A stretch of DNA of 64,000 bases from Ilex aquifolium (taxonomy: Eukaryota > Streptophyta > Magnoliopsida > Aquifoliales > Aquifoliaceae): NCBI GenBank assembly GCA_951799425.1, contig OX637404.1, positions 22,192,545-22,256,544 on the forward strand, in the 5' to 3' direction. Numbering within the stretch: position 1 is the first letter of the stretch; the number at the start of each line of letters is the position of its first letter. A program made the position numbers and the translations under genes. Below the pieces are notes generated by a model that was not told the origin of the DNA, did no database searches, and saw nothing but the letters and a program-made list of their open reading frames with translations. This document shows positions 1-12,735 of the stretch, in pieces.

Positions 1-3000
1 AAAGTTTCCTGCAAAGATGTAGCAGACATGGTTAGCATTACAATTAATTACATAGATGTATCATCAGAAGATACTCTGATGTGTAAACCAGCAAGTATGA
101 CAACCCTCAGACTTCAAGCATATGTGTGGCAAATAGAATCTACAAATATGTGGCCACTGGCGTACTACTAAACCCACTAATTTACTTGTATTTAAGTCCA
201 AAGAATAGCCTCCCCAAAATGGAGAGAAGGTAGTCTACCACTTACCTCTCCCACCCCCCCGCCATAAGCGGGAAGCTTTGTACACTAAGCATGCTTATTC
301 ATTAAAGCATTCACTAAGTTGTATATTCATATATAGTACACAATTGATATTACACGAGTTCAAAGATCACAAGACTTAAAAGGCATTGACCTATATAATG
401 GGAATTTACAATAATAGATGAACAAAACAATTAATATGCTGAAAAAATCAAAACTATTGGCATATAACTCCAGTTTGATAGAAATATCATACCTTGTGCA
501 TACGAATTTGGTTAAGTGATTCCCTTAGTGAATCTTCCATCTGCCTAAGGTGTTCAACATTGTCAACCTTATCCGGATTACACCAAAAGCTGAAGAATGA
601 CAGAATAGAAATATATTAAACGAATTTATTCAACATTGGTTTTAGCCAATTCACATGTGCAAGGACCATGACATAGCAGGGAAACAATTTTAATTAGAAG
701 GGAAAATAGAGTCACTGGGTAAGGGGAGAACAATTAAAATATCATCGCAGTGAAAATTTTACTATTGAAATCTAATAGACAGTCTGAAGGCCAGTTAAGC
801 CAATTCTATCTCCATCTGAATCAAGTGCGTATCAACCCACTTATATACAACTACTAATATTTCTGAAACAAAAGCAGAAGTGAAAAGACGATGATAATTT
901 TATACACACTGACCTTTTGTTGCCAATTAATAAAAATACGTATACACACTGGCCTTGAGCAAAGAAGCAAGGACAAATAATAGCAAATTTATGGGAAGAA
1001 ACCAACATACACGCTATGTGATATACCATTGTATCACAACAGGGAGAACAGCGAAGTAAAACAATATTATCCAACAAAATAGTTAGTCATTACACTTATT
1101 TAGTAAGTTACAATAAATTAAATTCTAACAGATAACCTTAGATTAAAAAGTATCGACTTATCCGACATTTATTACATAGCTGTCTAGTGCTAATGTTATT
1201 AGCCAGAATAAATTAAATTGTAACAGATATAATTAGTGAAAAGTACGACTTATCTGACAATTAGCACATAGTTGACCATTGCTAATGTTATTACTCACAA
1301 AAACCAAAAACAAAAGGCAATACTTCAGCAACTAAAAGCTCCAAAGTTGCACCTCAGTCTATTATGTACTTCCATAATCTGCGCTTGCAATATCCTTATA
1401 TGGTTGCTCAATTCCTATTACAGAAAATAACATAACATATTATTGACAACAAAAGTTTAATTCTAACTCTTGATATAAAACCCAATATGGCGCTTAAAAA
1501 TGGTGCACACCTCAATTGACTGAACGCTGCAGGGGAAAAAAGAACGAAAAAAACCCAATCAGATCTTCCTCACGGTCTCAATGTTGTTATACAAAATAAA
1601 ATCAAATAATTACCTTTCACCCAAAAACTCTTGTATATTTACATCATGGTCCAGCTTCCTAAAAGTTTTCTTCAAAGCCTATATTCTCAAAATGACACAA
1701 AAATATCATGTAATTAGATCAATTTTATGCATTAATGAAAAAAAAACCCTCCCCGTGGGGGCGGCCAGAGAAAAAGGGGGGGGGGGGGGGGGGGGAGAGT
1801 TGAGAAGAAATAAAGAAAGAAATTGATTCACATCAATCTTACTTCAAGGCTCTCCAACTTCCTGTTAAAGTCAAAAGGCAAAAAAAAGTAGTCATAAAGC
1901 TCTGCGAATATGGCCAAAAATACCCAAATAATAACCATAGGTTTAACATGAGTTTTTATACCTTTTTGCCCTTTCTTGAGGAGTTAATTGGGCGAACTTC
2001 GCAATAACCTCATCAACATTGCTGAACAAGCAAAACAATGAATGATATCAGTAGATAATGTTAGGCATATTTACCCACATTGTTTGTCCATGGGCAGCAA
2101 AGACTAAGGGCAGGACCACCGAGTTAAGATATATATGGTAGACATGGTCGGTAGCTGAGATAGTTTTAAAGACTTCGTAACATGTGGTTTTACAGAAATC
2201 GTGATCTTAGAAAGGCATGGTGAAACAAGATCAAGTAACCAACCCTACGAACGTACATTCTTCTTGCATTGGGCATGGGATACAATTGTAACCTAACTTT
2301 GTTGTTTGGTTCTTGCCATGAGGAAGAACAAAGAATCACCTTGACCTCATATTGCCACCATCCAATACATTTTCCTTTATCTAACACTACATCAATGGGT
2401 ACCAAATCAATTATTACAAAATGAATGCACTTTTCAAATTTTGTGAAAAAGGTGACACACACCAAGTAGAGACTCAGAATTTAAAACTTGAAACCACACA
2501 TATTGTAGAGCATAAACTAAAATGTTCACATATATAACATTTATACTCCCCAATGTTAGTTGAATCATAGGGGTAAAAGTAGTGGCACAAAAGATGGTGC
2601 GGGTCCAAGGAAATTGCGATGGGGTCAAAATATATCCGAGAGAGAGAGAGAGAAAGAGATGGTTCAAAGTATTGGCCGAACCCGATACAAATCGGCCGAG
2701 TCGTACAACTCGTCACCTTTTAGGACGATACTGTTATACGATACGTACAAACCCCGAGTCTTGGACAACTCGATTGAGTCGTTCAAATTGTATCCGAGTC
2801 AATCCCGAGTCGCCGAGTAATCATCACCCAATCGGCCAATACGTTTCCGCGACGCTGCGATATAACCTGAATCTCTCAGCATGTTCATCATTTTCTTTTA
2901 GGTTGTATCGCCCGATAACACGCCATAACACCGCGATCTTAAACCATAGAGAGAATGGCCAATGTAAGGCCAAAGTGTGAATCTCAACCTAAAAGGTTTC

Positions 3001-6000
3001 AATGGTGGAAATCTTGGTGTATTCATGTCACCTTACCTTCCTTCTTGTGCAAGGGTAGGATTAATCTCCCATTGAAACCGATTCTAAAAAGGACACACAT
3101 CCCAATACAAATTAACCTACTAGAAGGGAAGTAACCAAGTCTAAGTGATTGCTAAGACCCACCCGCCCCACCCCTCGAGGGGGTGTACCCAAACAAGAAA
3201 ACCGCAAGGGGAGATTGATCAAGATATTACTTGCATCTCAAACACCACCCCAAATAGCACCAGATGTAAAAGCCCCAAGGATCCCATATCAGAAAGAAGC
3301 AGAGTACCATGACCCACAAAAGAAACTTAAGGTTGTGGCCCAACATGTACCCCTAGTCCATACACCCAACCCTCACAATCATTAATACATTAGGTTGGAT
3401 CAGTGGGAGAAAAAGTAGCCTAGACACGCACCTAAGCTTGAGCGAGTCAAGAGACACCTCAAGTGCCTCAATGGACTCGAGGCAAGGCGACTTTCCTACT
3501 TCAAACACTTAAAGCGTGTGATTCGGAATTAGGCCCAAAGTGCATGAGCTTTTCTCTCACTTAATGATATGATTTGAGCTATTGATATATTTGCTTTAAG
3601 TAGAATTTTGGATATGCATAACATGGATTAGAGCTCAAAGTACAATATGTGTTCTAACCCTAAACTCCAACTTGTGAACTTTCCTGACCCACTATGATTT
3701 TACTCCAAATAAAATTATCTTTTTTGGACCATTGAGCTGGGGTTTTTTTCTCTTTTTTCTCCTCATCATCCTCTCCAAAAGTAACATATAATTTAATTTT
3801 CATTAATGGGGATTATGGGATAGATAGATTAGGTACAGCTAAACCTTTGACATTATTTGTGCAAAATGGGTGCCCTCATGTTTGAAATTACATCTTCTCT
3901 CTTATCGCCAAAAATCCCCATCATCATCACTTTCTCTTTCTGCATCTTTCCATGATTTTTCTCTCACATTTTTGCTTTCCTTTTTATTTTTGTGAAACTA
4001 GCTCCTATATCACTGAAATATATCTCAATTTTTAAAAAAGAAGCCTCCTTTTTTGCTTCAATTAGCTCTCAATACTACAACATTAGCCTTTAACTTTAAG
4101 AAATCAATTGTATTTGATCACATTTTTAAAAATAATTAGTTGTATTTGGCGGCATAATCCGTAATTTTCAAATCTTATCTCTAGTATACGTCTCACTTCG
4201 ATAAAATCTACGGCTCACCTCACTTCTTGGTTCGTGTTTCACGACTAAAGACTTTGGCGCTTCGATGTCTCTTTTGCCTTAAATAACACTGGGTTGCATG
4301 TGCCTTAATGCAACTTCGTGTTACGGGACCAAGCTATTAAGATTAGACACAAGGAATCCATTATGAAAATTATTTACACATGTCGAAATGATTGCCTTTT
4401 AGCATCCAAGTTATGCACATATATAGGCCACCTTGAATGAACGAACGTCATCATAGAGAAAACCTAACCAAAACCAATTAGCTATAAGTGGAAGGACTTT
4501 TCAACCATATAAGCTAACCTTGGGTGGGTATAACTATCTATGTGAGATACAAAGTCTCTTTAAGCACTCCCTCAAATTGGAACTCGGGCTCAAATGTGGG
4601 CTGACAAACAAACATTTATACCAAAAAATTCAAATGAGTGAAAAACTTGGCCTATTGACCATTCAAGGCATTTGATAACTATTTCAGAGGTATATCCACC
4701 CTAAAACCAATTGGCTATGAGTTGAGAGATATCTCAACCCATATAAACCAATCTTAGATGATCCTAATACTTTGTTATATGATACCAACTCTCTTTATAA
4801 CGATGAACCCTAAAGACAAAAGAATTTGGAGAAGCACTATAGATGAGTAATGGGAAGCTCGCCATAAAAACAAGGAAGCAAAAAGTAACAGAGGATGCTA
4901 TATGAAGAATAGGCTACGCATAGAGTTAGTTAACGAGATCCCTAAAATGGAATCCAACATGGGAGTTAGTTAATGAGATCCCTAAAATTATCAAATTAGC
5001 TCATCAATCAAAGTTGGAACGTGATTGTGTATTGTAATGATTTGTGTGGGAAGACTTTTTATGTATCTTTTCAAACATTTTGTACTAGGTTGGATTTGGT
5101 GTCCACAATTTCTATAGTTCTCAAATTTTAAATAAAGTTTGTCTTGAAAGGTCATTTACGGCAGGACAAACTGTTGATGATATCTAAAAAAAAGGAGATG
5201 AGGTAAGGGTTCAATTTCCAGTGAGGTAATCTAAAGACCTCATACCTGCTTAAAGTTTACGATAGATGAATTGTAGTTAAAAATTATACAAAAATGTGGA
5301 TCTTCTTACCTATTCGAATCAAATACAAACCCCCTTCACTTTAAAATCACATCAACAAAACACATACTCCCCCCCCCCCAAAAAAAAATAAATAAATAAA
5401 TTCTGCTCCACATCCAAAATTCTTGTATAACATCCACTATTGATAAGCTCCTCCTATATATCAAAATAAATGCACTCCACTGCCCTACTTTAATATTCCA
5501 CTTTTATTCTTCGGGATTTCCCCCGACAATTGTCTCCTTTGAAAAACCCACACAAAGAACTCAATAGTTTTTGAGAAGTTTCCCTCCATGAACAAGAATT
5601 GTATCTGTCTCTTGTAAGGTAATGTTCCCAAATCATCACGTTCTTCTCCATGCAATTGTAGCCAAATAAGTCCTTACACCACTACTCTCCTCAAAACAAA
5701 AACGAGATGGTGGATAGGGACTCCCTAAAACCTAACCACAAGTGTGTGGTATACTTATGAATAGTGACTTCAGAGTGTTGAACGTATACATATATGCAAA
5801 AGTCTACCGGCAGAAGTGAATAGTGACTTCAGTGTGTTGAACGTATACATATATGCAAAAGTCTACCAGCAGAAGTTTTTGACCGTATATGACAAAAACA
5901 CAGAGAACAGAGTGTTTAATAGAAGTGGTAATATGTTATGAACACAGAAAAATAAATAAAAAACACGATAAACTTCTATTCCCTGTCATTTAAAGCATAA

Positions 6001-6419
6001 CTTTGTGGCTTTCTTTCATAAACAGATAAGCCTAATAGCCATGTACAACAAGGAAAGTATCATTATTCCCATCAACACTTTTCCATCACACCAGTCACCA
6101 CCAATTGATAAGGAGAAGTGTTAAACAATAGAAATACAATACTCCATCTGACGCTCATGCCTGGCAACAGTTAATTTTTGAGCCAAAACTGTCCACATGA
6201 AATATTGATATAAGATTTTAACTCCAGAAATTACCTGCGTGCTCCACTGAACAACGTCGGCTTTCCGGTTGGAGAGAACATTAGAAGGAGAATGTCAATG
6301 TCACATAATACTGACAATTCCTTAGCTTTCTTTAAGATTCCCAGCCTCCGTTTTGAATAGGTAACTTGCCGGTTGCTACTGTTCTCTAATCTCTTTATCT
6401 TCAGCTTGACCCTCCCCAT
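1..6419 (-). CDS. MIKC*-type MADS-box transcription factor, AGL30/AGL65-like (5' part, cut by window edge)
   Basis: Nuclear DNA-binding transcription factor. Coding exons, all with GT-AG borders and matching phases: 6419-6235, 2021-1962, 1861-1843, 1678-1614, 1526-1511, 1414-1353, 589-493 and 8-1 (continues outside). The first exon encodes a MADS domain starting [20 protein letters not shown], with the [12 protein letters not shown] and CDID blocks and LLMFSPTGK. Later exons give the I/K region ([30 protein letters not shown], a coiled-coil-like helix rich in L/I, then [18 protein letters not shown]). These blocks match the MIKC* clade of Arabidopsis AGL30/AGL65/AGL94, whose members work as heterodimers in pollen; that role is family knowledge, not seen here. 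About 170 residues lie in the window. The start is the ATG just after an acceptor at 6421, since the longer upstream frame is intronic. Intron 2 is 4.2 kb and carries a hAT insertion. No stop or frame break was seen, so it is probably functional. Confidence 0.92.
3401..4291. mobile_element. Non-autonomous hAT element in intron 2 of the MADS-box gene
   Basis: The ends read CAGTGGGAGAAAAAG... and ...CCTTAAATAACACTG, so both begin CAGTG when read inward, as in many hAT transposons. Flanking 8-mers GGTTGGAT (3393-3400) and GGTTGCAT (4292-4299) match at 7 of 8 positions, the expected hAT target duplication. The inside holds the alternating GCG/CTC-rich stretches near both ends (CTCAAGTGCCTC, TTTGGCGCTTCG) typical of such elements. 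There is no transposase frame. Inverted repeats beyond the first bases are weak, so this is an old copy. Confidence 0.65.
4440..4800. repeat. Diverged direct repeat of about 100 bp
   Basis: A stretch beginning AACCAATTAGCTATAAGTGG (about 4468) recurs as AACCAATTGGCTATGAGTTG (about 4706). Both are followed by CAACC.ATATAA.C.AA and end near CTCTTTA. The family is not recognised; it could be a decayed LTR-type repeat. It lies inside MADS-box intron 2. Confidence 0.4.
5758..5876. repeat. Tandem duplication, 59-bp period
   Basis: Two adjacent copies start TGAATAGTGACTTCAG and end CTACCRGCAGAAGT, and differ at only a few bases. They lie in MADS-box intron 2. This is a recent local slippage or duplication with no coding content. 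Confidence 0.9.
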
Positions 6420-7189
6420 CCTGCAAAGAAACAAGAAAAATTCTTAAGACTCCTGCTCGGTCCAGACATACCAATAGTCAAAGAAGATCAGCAATATATT
6501 ATATGCAAGCTGGAATGCATCTGCTTTTCACAAGAAAGTTTCCAAATGCCTTAGAATTAACCTCCAATGACGTGTTGACAGCGGTATTCCAATTCATTTC
6601 TCCAACAACATACGGAAACGGAAGGAAATATATATAACACAGCACTGGCAATGCAATAAAGCACACAATTCCTTAAGGCTACAAGCTTGAAAAATAGAAT
6701 TACCAAACAAGATACTGTGCTGCGAAACTGACAATACCTAAAGATTATGGCCTTGAAAATTGCTCAATTACTAACGGTGTTCCTCTGTTCTCACAAGAAC
6801 ATAATAAGACTGATCATATGATGGAAACTCAGACGTCACGAAAAACCCAGATGGAAAATTCACCCAGGATGACAAAATGATAAGTACTGTATCATTACCC
6901 TCTTGAGGATTTCAGAGTTTCCAAATTTCAAACTTCCAACCCTTTGGAAAACTCTGAAACCCTAGACTGTATACCTAAGAAAAACTAAATATATGGAAAC
7001 ATATATAGAAAGCATCCTAAAAAAAGCATACCCAGACGAGAAAATGAAAGAAAAATTGCAAATCATTTATCTAAAATTCAAAAAAAAAAGGTATAAATGA
7101 ATTAGAACAAAGAAAAAGAACATATTTACAGGCTAAAAAATAGAGAGAGAAGGAAGAAAAAGTAGAGAGGATGAGAGGGAAGAGCTTAC

Positions 7190-7307
7190 GATTGATTGGT
7201 TTACGGGGTTCTGCTGTGATTTCGGTCGTTATAACTCGCGGGAGAACCGGGTGGTGTCAGAAATGAGAAATTTCATAAACCAACCAAACAGACAATTATG
7301 TGTGTGT

Positions 7308-7365
<58 letters not shown>

Positions 7366-7480
7366 GGGGGGGTGGGGATTTGGAAAGAGAAAGAGAGGTG
7401 AACGGACGTAAAGGGACGGAGGGTGGTAAGAGTCGTAAGACCAGACTAACGGTCGGTGGGTAACCACAGAGAGGTTGGGA
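7190..7480 (-). other. 5' UTR exon of the MADS-box gene
   Basis: On the minus strand a good donor (ATC|GTAAGC) lies at 7189/7188. It pairs with the acceptor (TTTGCAG) at 6421, giving a 769-bp intron that ends one base before the ATG. The left border (7190) is well supported. The right border, where transcription starts, is a guess. The exon would contain a CT microsatellite and a C-tract (GA and G runs on the plus strand, about 7313-7372), common in plant 5' UTRs. Confidence 0.6.
7313..7372. repeat. (GA)n followed by poly-G tract
   Basis: About 20 GA dinucleotides are followed by a run of roughly 20 G with one T. It lies in the presumed 5' UTR or promoter of the MADS-box gene and reads CT/C on the sense strand. 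Open frames across it are artefacts. Confidence 0.9.
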
Positions 7481-8966
7481 ACCAAAGACGCGTGAAAGTT
7501 TTCTTGCGAGTAGAAGGGTATGGTAGGGCTGGGCTTAAGCCGAAAAGCCTGTGGCCTGTGTTCCGTTAGTCCAGCAGCCTATTGACCCATGGACCAGATC
7601 AGCCCATCAAATTGCAGTCCATAAGGCTATCTAACCCGATAAGATTGCGGGTCTTGGTCTTTAGCCCTTTACGCTGACACGTTATGACCAGCCAAGTAAG
7701 TTGGTGGCCCAAGAAAATAAAAAATGAAAAAAGAGGGGCCGGTACACAATATTAGAATTATTAGGAAAAAAGTATATATTTTAAAAATATTTGTAAAAAA
7801 GTACACCCACTATTGCTAAAGTCTACAATAACCCTTTTTGAAGTTAAATTTTGTTTTACCCGTCTAAAGAAACCGGCAGAAAGAATGGGAAGAGATCACA
7901 ACTGCTTGCATGTCTCCGCAATTGGGGCCAAAGTTTGCACAATTTGAGTATAAAATTTTGTTATTCATTTTTGTTATTCATGATGATATATTCATATAAT
8001 CATTATTTAACAACAGGGTGTGGAAAGATTGAATGTGTGACCAGACAAAGACATCTTTTGTGATTGTACCAGACAATGAAGCGTGATATTGTGACATTGG
8101 TGTCCTTCTACTAATTATGAGTGACACATAGTAATATATCATGATAAATCTCCAGATAGTACGAAATAGGTAAAGAACCCCTTCAATTTATAATTATCAT
8201 ACAATTCAATCTTTCTATCACATAATGTCCCAATTAAATTATTAGGGTATGAAATTACTGTCAAACCCTACACCGCATACAAACAATATATGCAGGTTTT
8301 GGCCACTGTGACTCAAATGTCACATTGTTTGTAAAATACATATGTAGGGGTTGGGCCACTGTGAGTATCATAATTTGACATCAATGTCTACTGTATACAC
8401 ACAACATATACAAGTTTTGGTACATAGAAAATATCACAGTGTGACTCATGGATTAACACACTATGAGCATCACAAATGTGACATCAATGTCACACTGCAT
8501 ATAGACACTACATATGGAGTTTTGCACATGTATGGTATTACACTGTGACTCAAATGTAACACTTTATATATACATCACATAAAAAAAATTGGGGATATCG
8601 TAGTGTGACTTCAATGTTCAAAATTTAAATGTGTTGTCCCAAAAGATAAATAAGAGAACATGAAAATCAGGCGCTGATCATTGATCATGATATTAATGAG
8701 TGATGAAAATTTGATTACGACATGGATAGAAAAACATATGTTGAATAAGAAGAGGATTGTTGTTTTTAGAATTTCAGTCGTTTAATGAAAGAAAAAAATG
8801 TAGTTCAAAAGTCAATCGTGTTATCCTAAAAAATAAGAAACTGAATCCTATAATCAACAGTCTAAATAATCGTCCATGAATAATGGAAAAGGGCATTTAT
8901 GTAAATGAATTTTAAAAAAAATAGCCAATGTATACCTGTTCACAAAACATTTTTTTAAAAATTAAA
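7481..8966. other. Upstream/intergenic DNA with degenerate CACTGTGAC repeats
   Basis: No gene is seen. Between about 8270 and 8610 a loose repeat of about 60-80 bp recurs, built around CACTGTGACTC, TCACA.TG and ACATCAATGTC, with TATG-rich spacers. The rest is AT-rich. The MADS-box promoter should lie in the first few hundred bases. Confidence 0.5.
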
Positions 8967-9494
8967 GGGTAATGCTATTAGGACCTAATTTTTGGACCTA
9001 AATAAGTGACCTGATGATGTGGCAGCTGAGGTGTCATTACCAACTCAGCAACTTAAGCCACCTAATTTCTTAAAAAAAAAAACTTAAAAAATCAACAATT
9101 TTTTTTTTTTTTTGATTAAACACACAAATAACACACACAGTCCACACAAAAATCAACAACTTAAAAAAATCTGATTTCATCAAAAAATCAGCCCTCTTTT
9201 CACATTCTCTCTCCCTGAACCAGCACACTTTCTTCCCCAAAGCCCTAAAAATCACTCCTCCTCTTGAACTTCAACATAGTACCCCAAACGCTAATCTTCA
9301 ATCGACGCCGGCCGCATGAACAACAAACTTCTTCACCGGAAAAACCCACCTGAACGACGAGCCACAAGTAGTAAACCGATCCATTCTTCATCTTCCTTAG
9401 TAATCATCATTGCTGAGTTGGTAATGACACCTCAGCTGCCACATCATCAGGTCACTTATTTAGGTCCAAAAATTAGGTCCCAATAGCATTACCC
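8967..9494. mobile_element. Long-TIR MITE, Mutator-like
   Basis: Inverted repeats of about 85 bp: the left arm starts GGGTAATGCTATTAGGACC and runs to about 9053. The right arm is its near-perfect reverse complement from about 9408, ending CAATAGCATTACCC. The flanks are A-rich (AAAATTAAA against AAAAAAAAA), so the target duplication is uncertain. The 350-bp middle has a poly-T/A stretch and a C-rich, UTR-like segment (about 9190-9400) that might be a captured gene fragment; no protein was recognised in it. Confidence 0.8.
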
Positions 9495-10190
9495 AAAAAA
9501 AAATAGTATTTCCCCACAAATAAGTAGTGTGTAGTGTATATTTTCACAATTTTCTCATAAAAAATTAGCCAAATTTGATTAGAAAACACAAAAAAAAAAA
9601 AAAAAAAATGGACCCATTATGGCCTGTTTTAATGCACATGCAAAATCCAACTGTTCGAAAATTGCAACAAACTCCACCCCTCAAAAAGAGTAAATTATAT
9701 TTGGACCTCCTGAAGTTTGTTATTTAATAAAATAGACCCATTTGGTTTTCTCTGTATCTCCGTCTCTCTCTCACACACATACATTTTATTTGGTTCAAGA
9801 AAACTGATTTTAATAAGGTATTCATTGTTATATAATGAAGTTGGTTTCATATGCAATGAAATTGACATTTGGTAAGGTATTCAAACACATTTGCTTAGTA
9901 ATGAAGCTGATTTCAATCATTTCTAAGGTATTTTCAGATTTTAGTTCGAAGTTTTTTTTTAATTTTTTTTATCACCTTTGTATACATGTTCTCAACATTT
10001 TTTGTGCTATTAATTTTTCTATTAAAGTATAGGATGCAAAGTGTTTGCATTCATGGTCTGATATTTCATCACTTAACACAAGAATTCCTGGTAAAAAAAT
10101 ATTGATCCTTGCCAGTATTGCTACTTTGATATGTAAAGTAATGTGTCTACAACTATTCTAAAAGATCTTATTTCACTCATTAACACTTTC
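9495..10190. other. AT-rich intergenic DNA
   Basis: No gene, RNA or complete element was recognised. It contains a 20-base A run at about 9589-9608 and fragments such as GAGTAAATTATATTTGGACC that resemble the end of the MITE at 32195. Confidence 0.5.
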
Positions 10191-10498
10191 CCTTACGTGC
10201 ACGTTTTTTATGGACTGAAAAAATAAAAGAAAAATAGAATAGGTGAGAAAAAAGATTTGCTTTGAAGGGAGTGAAAACTTCCGCTGGTTCATTTTGAGGA
10301 GAACCCGACATCCCAAACATTTCATAAAAAAGTTTATCACAAATATCAACTATATTTTATATTCATCTACTGTCTATAAATACAAATAGATAACTACTAA
10401 ATCTATTAACCCCCATTACGTAGATAACTACGTAAGAAAACTATTAATAGTATACTACTAACCCATTGACCACTACAACAAAAAACATTTTTTGCGAC

Positions 10499-11215
10499 GT
10501 TTTTAAATTTGTCGCAAATAGTTTACTATTAGCGACGATTTTTTAATTTCGTCGCAAATTTTAGTTTTGGTAAATTTTTTAGCGACGTTTTTAAAAAACG
10601 TCGCAAATAAACATTTTACTTAAATAAGAAATTTAAAAAATATCAATTTAATTGACTTTTAGCGACGTTTTTAAAAAACGTCGCAAATAAATATTTTACT
10701 TAAATAAAAGCTTTTAAAAAAATATCAATTAATTCACTTTTAGCGACGTTTTTTAAAAACATCGCAAATAAACATTTTACTTAAATAAAAAATTTTAAAA
10801 ATATCAATTGAATTGACTTTTAGCGACGTTTTTAAAAAACGTCGCAAATACACATTTTACTTAAAAAAAACTTTAAAAAAATATCAATTTAATTGACTTT
10901 TAGCAACGTTTTACAAAAACGTCGCAAATAAACATTTTACTTAAATAAAAAATTTAAAAAATATCAATTTAATTGACTTTTAGCGACGTTTTTAAAAAAC
11001 GTCGCAAATAAACATTTTACTTTAATAAAAACTTTAAAAAATATCAATTTAATTAACTTTTACCGACGTTTTTCAAAAACGTCGCAAATAAAAAATTTAC
11101 TTAAATAAAAAATTTAAAAAATATCATTTTAATTGACTTTTAGCGACGTTTTTAAAAAACGTCGCAAATAAACATTTTACTTTAATAAAAAAATTTTAAA
11201 AAAATATCAATTTAA
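10499..11215. repeat. Left subterminal palindrome array of the CACTA element
   Basis: About nine units of roughly 80-90 bp. Each has TTTTAGCGACG, a T/A run and CGTCGCAAATA, then AT-rich filler ending ATATCAATTTAATTGAC. Each GCGACG...CGTCGC core is a hairpin-capable palindrome. Variants (AGCAACG, CATCGC, ACCGACG) differ by single bases. Confidence 0.9.
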
Positions 11216-12735
11216 TTCACATGTTAATTTGAATGTTAATTTAATGAAATTGAAAGTCGATTTGATGAAATTACATGTTAATTTGATAAATTGAATGTTA
11301 ATTTGATGAAATTGAATGTCAATTTGATAAATCGAATGTTAATTTAATGAAATTGAAAGTCGATTTGATGAAATTACATGTTAATTTGATGAAATTGAAT
11401 GTCAATTTGATAAATCGAATGTTAATTTAATGAAATTGAAAGTCGATTTGATGAAATTACATGTTAATTTGATGAAATTGAATGTCAATTTGATAAATAG
11501 AATGTTAATTTGATGAAATTGAATGTCAATTTGATAAATTGAATGTTAATTTAATGAAATTAAAAGTCGATTTGATGAAATTACATGTTAATTTGATGAA
11601 ATTGAATGTTAATTTGATGAATTGGGTGTTAATTTAATGAAATTGAAAGTTTATTTGATTACTTTAAATATTTAATTGAATGTTAATTTGATAAATTGAA
11701 TGTTAATTTGATGAAATTGAATGTCAATTTCATAAATTGAATGTTAATTTAATGAAATTGAAAGTCGATTTGATGAAATTACATGTTAATTTGATGAAAT
11801 TGAATGTCCATTTGATAAATTGAATGTTAATTTAATGAAATTAAAAGTCGATTTGATGAAATTACATGTTAATTTGATGAAATTACATGTTAATTTGATG
11901 AAATTGAATGTCAATTTGATAAATCGAATGTTAATTTAAAGAAATTGAAAGTCGATTTGATGAAATTACATGTTAATATGATGAAATTTAATGTCCATTT
12001 CATAAATTGAATGTTAATCTGATGAAATTGAATGTCAATTTGATAAATCGAATGTTAATTTAATAAAATTGAAAGTCGATTTAATGAAATTACATGTTAA
12101 TTTGATGAAATTGAATGTCAATTTAATAAATTGAATGTTAATTTGATGAAATTGAATGTCAATTTGATAAATTGAATGTTAATTTAATGAAATTGAAAGT
12201 CGATTTGATGAAATTACTTGTTAATTTGATGAAATTGAATGTTAATTTGATAATTTGATGAATTGGGTGTTAATTTAATGAAATTGAAAGTTTATTTGAT
12301 TACTTTAAATGTTTAATTGAATGTTAATTTGATAAATTGAATGTTATTTTGATGAAATTGAATGTCAATTTGATAAATTGAATGTTAATTTAATGAAATT
12401 GAAAGTCGATTTGATGAAATTACATGTTAATTTGATGAAATTGAATGTCCATTTAATAAATTGAATGTTAATTTGATGAAATTGAATGTCAATTTGATAA
12501 ATTGAATGTTAATTTAATGAAATTGAAAGTCGATTTGATGAAATTACATGTTAATTTGATAAAATTGAATGTCAATTTAATAAATTGAATGTCAATTTAA
12601 TAAATTGAATGTTAATTTGATGAAATTGAATGTCAATTTGATAAATTGAATATTAATTTAATAAAATTGAAAGTCGATTTGATGAAATTACATGTTAATT
12701 TGATGAAATTGAATGTCAATTGAATGTTAACTAGT
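11216..12735. repeat. 1.5-kb degenerate tandem array inside the CACTA
   Basis: Built from related 20-25-bp modules such as GAAATTGAATGTCAATTTGAT, AAATTGAATGTTAATTTAAT and GAAATTGAAAGTCGATTTGAT. These combine into a higher-order unit of about 90-130 bp. Two longer blocks containing TTTGATTACTTTAAAT recur near 11650 and 12295. No frame of use; low complexity. Confidence 0.9.

Noticed and set aside
2582..2980. 132-residue frame in MADS-box intron 2
   Set aside because: No family similarity, overlaps a GA run and other frames, and lies inside an intron of the opposite strand.
7251..7485. Frames across the GA/poly-G tract
   Set aside because: Low-complexity translation (ER and GGG runs); no conserved protein.
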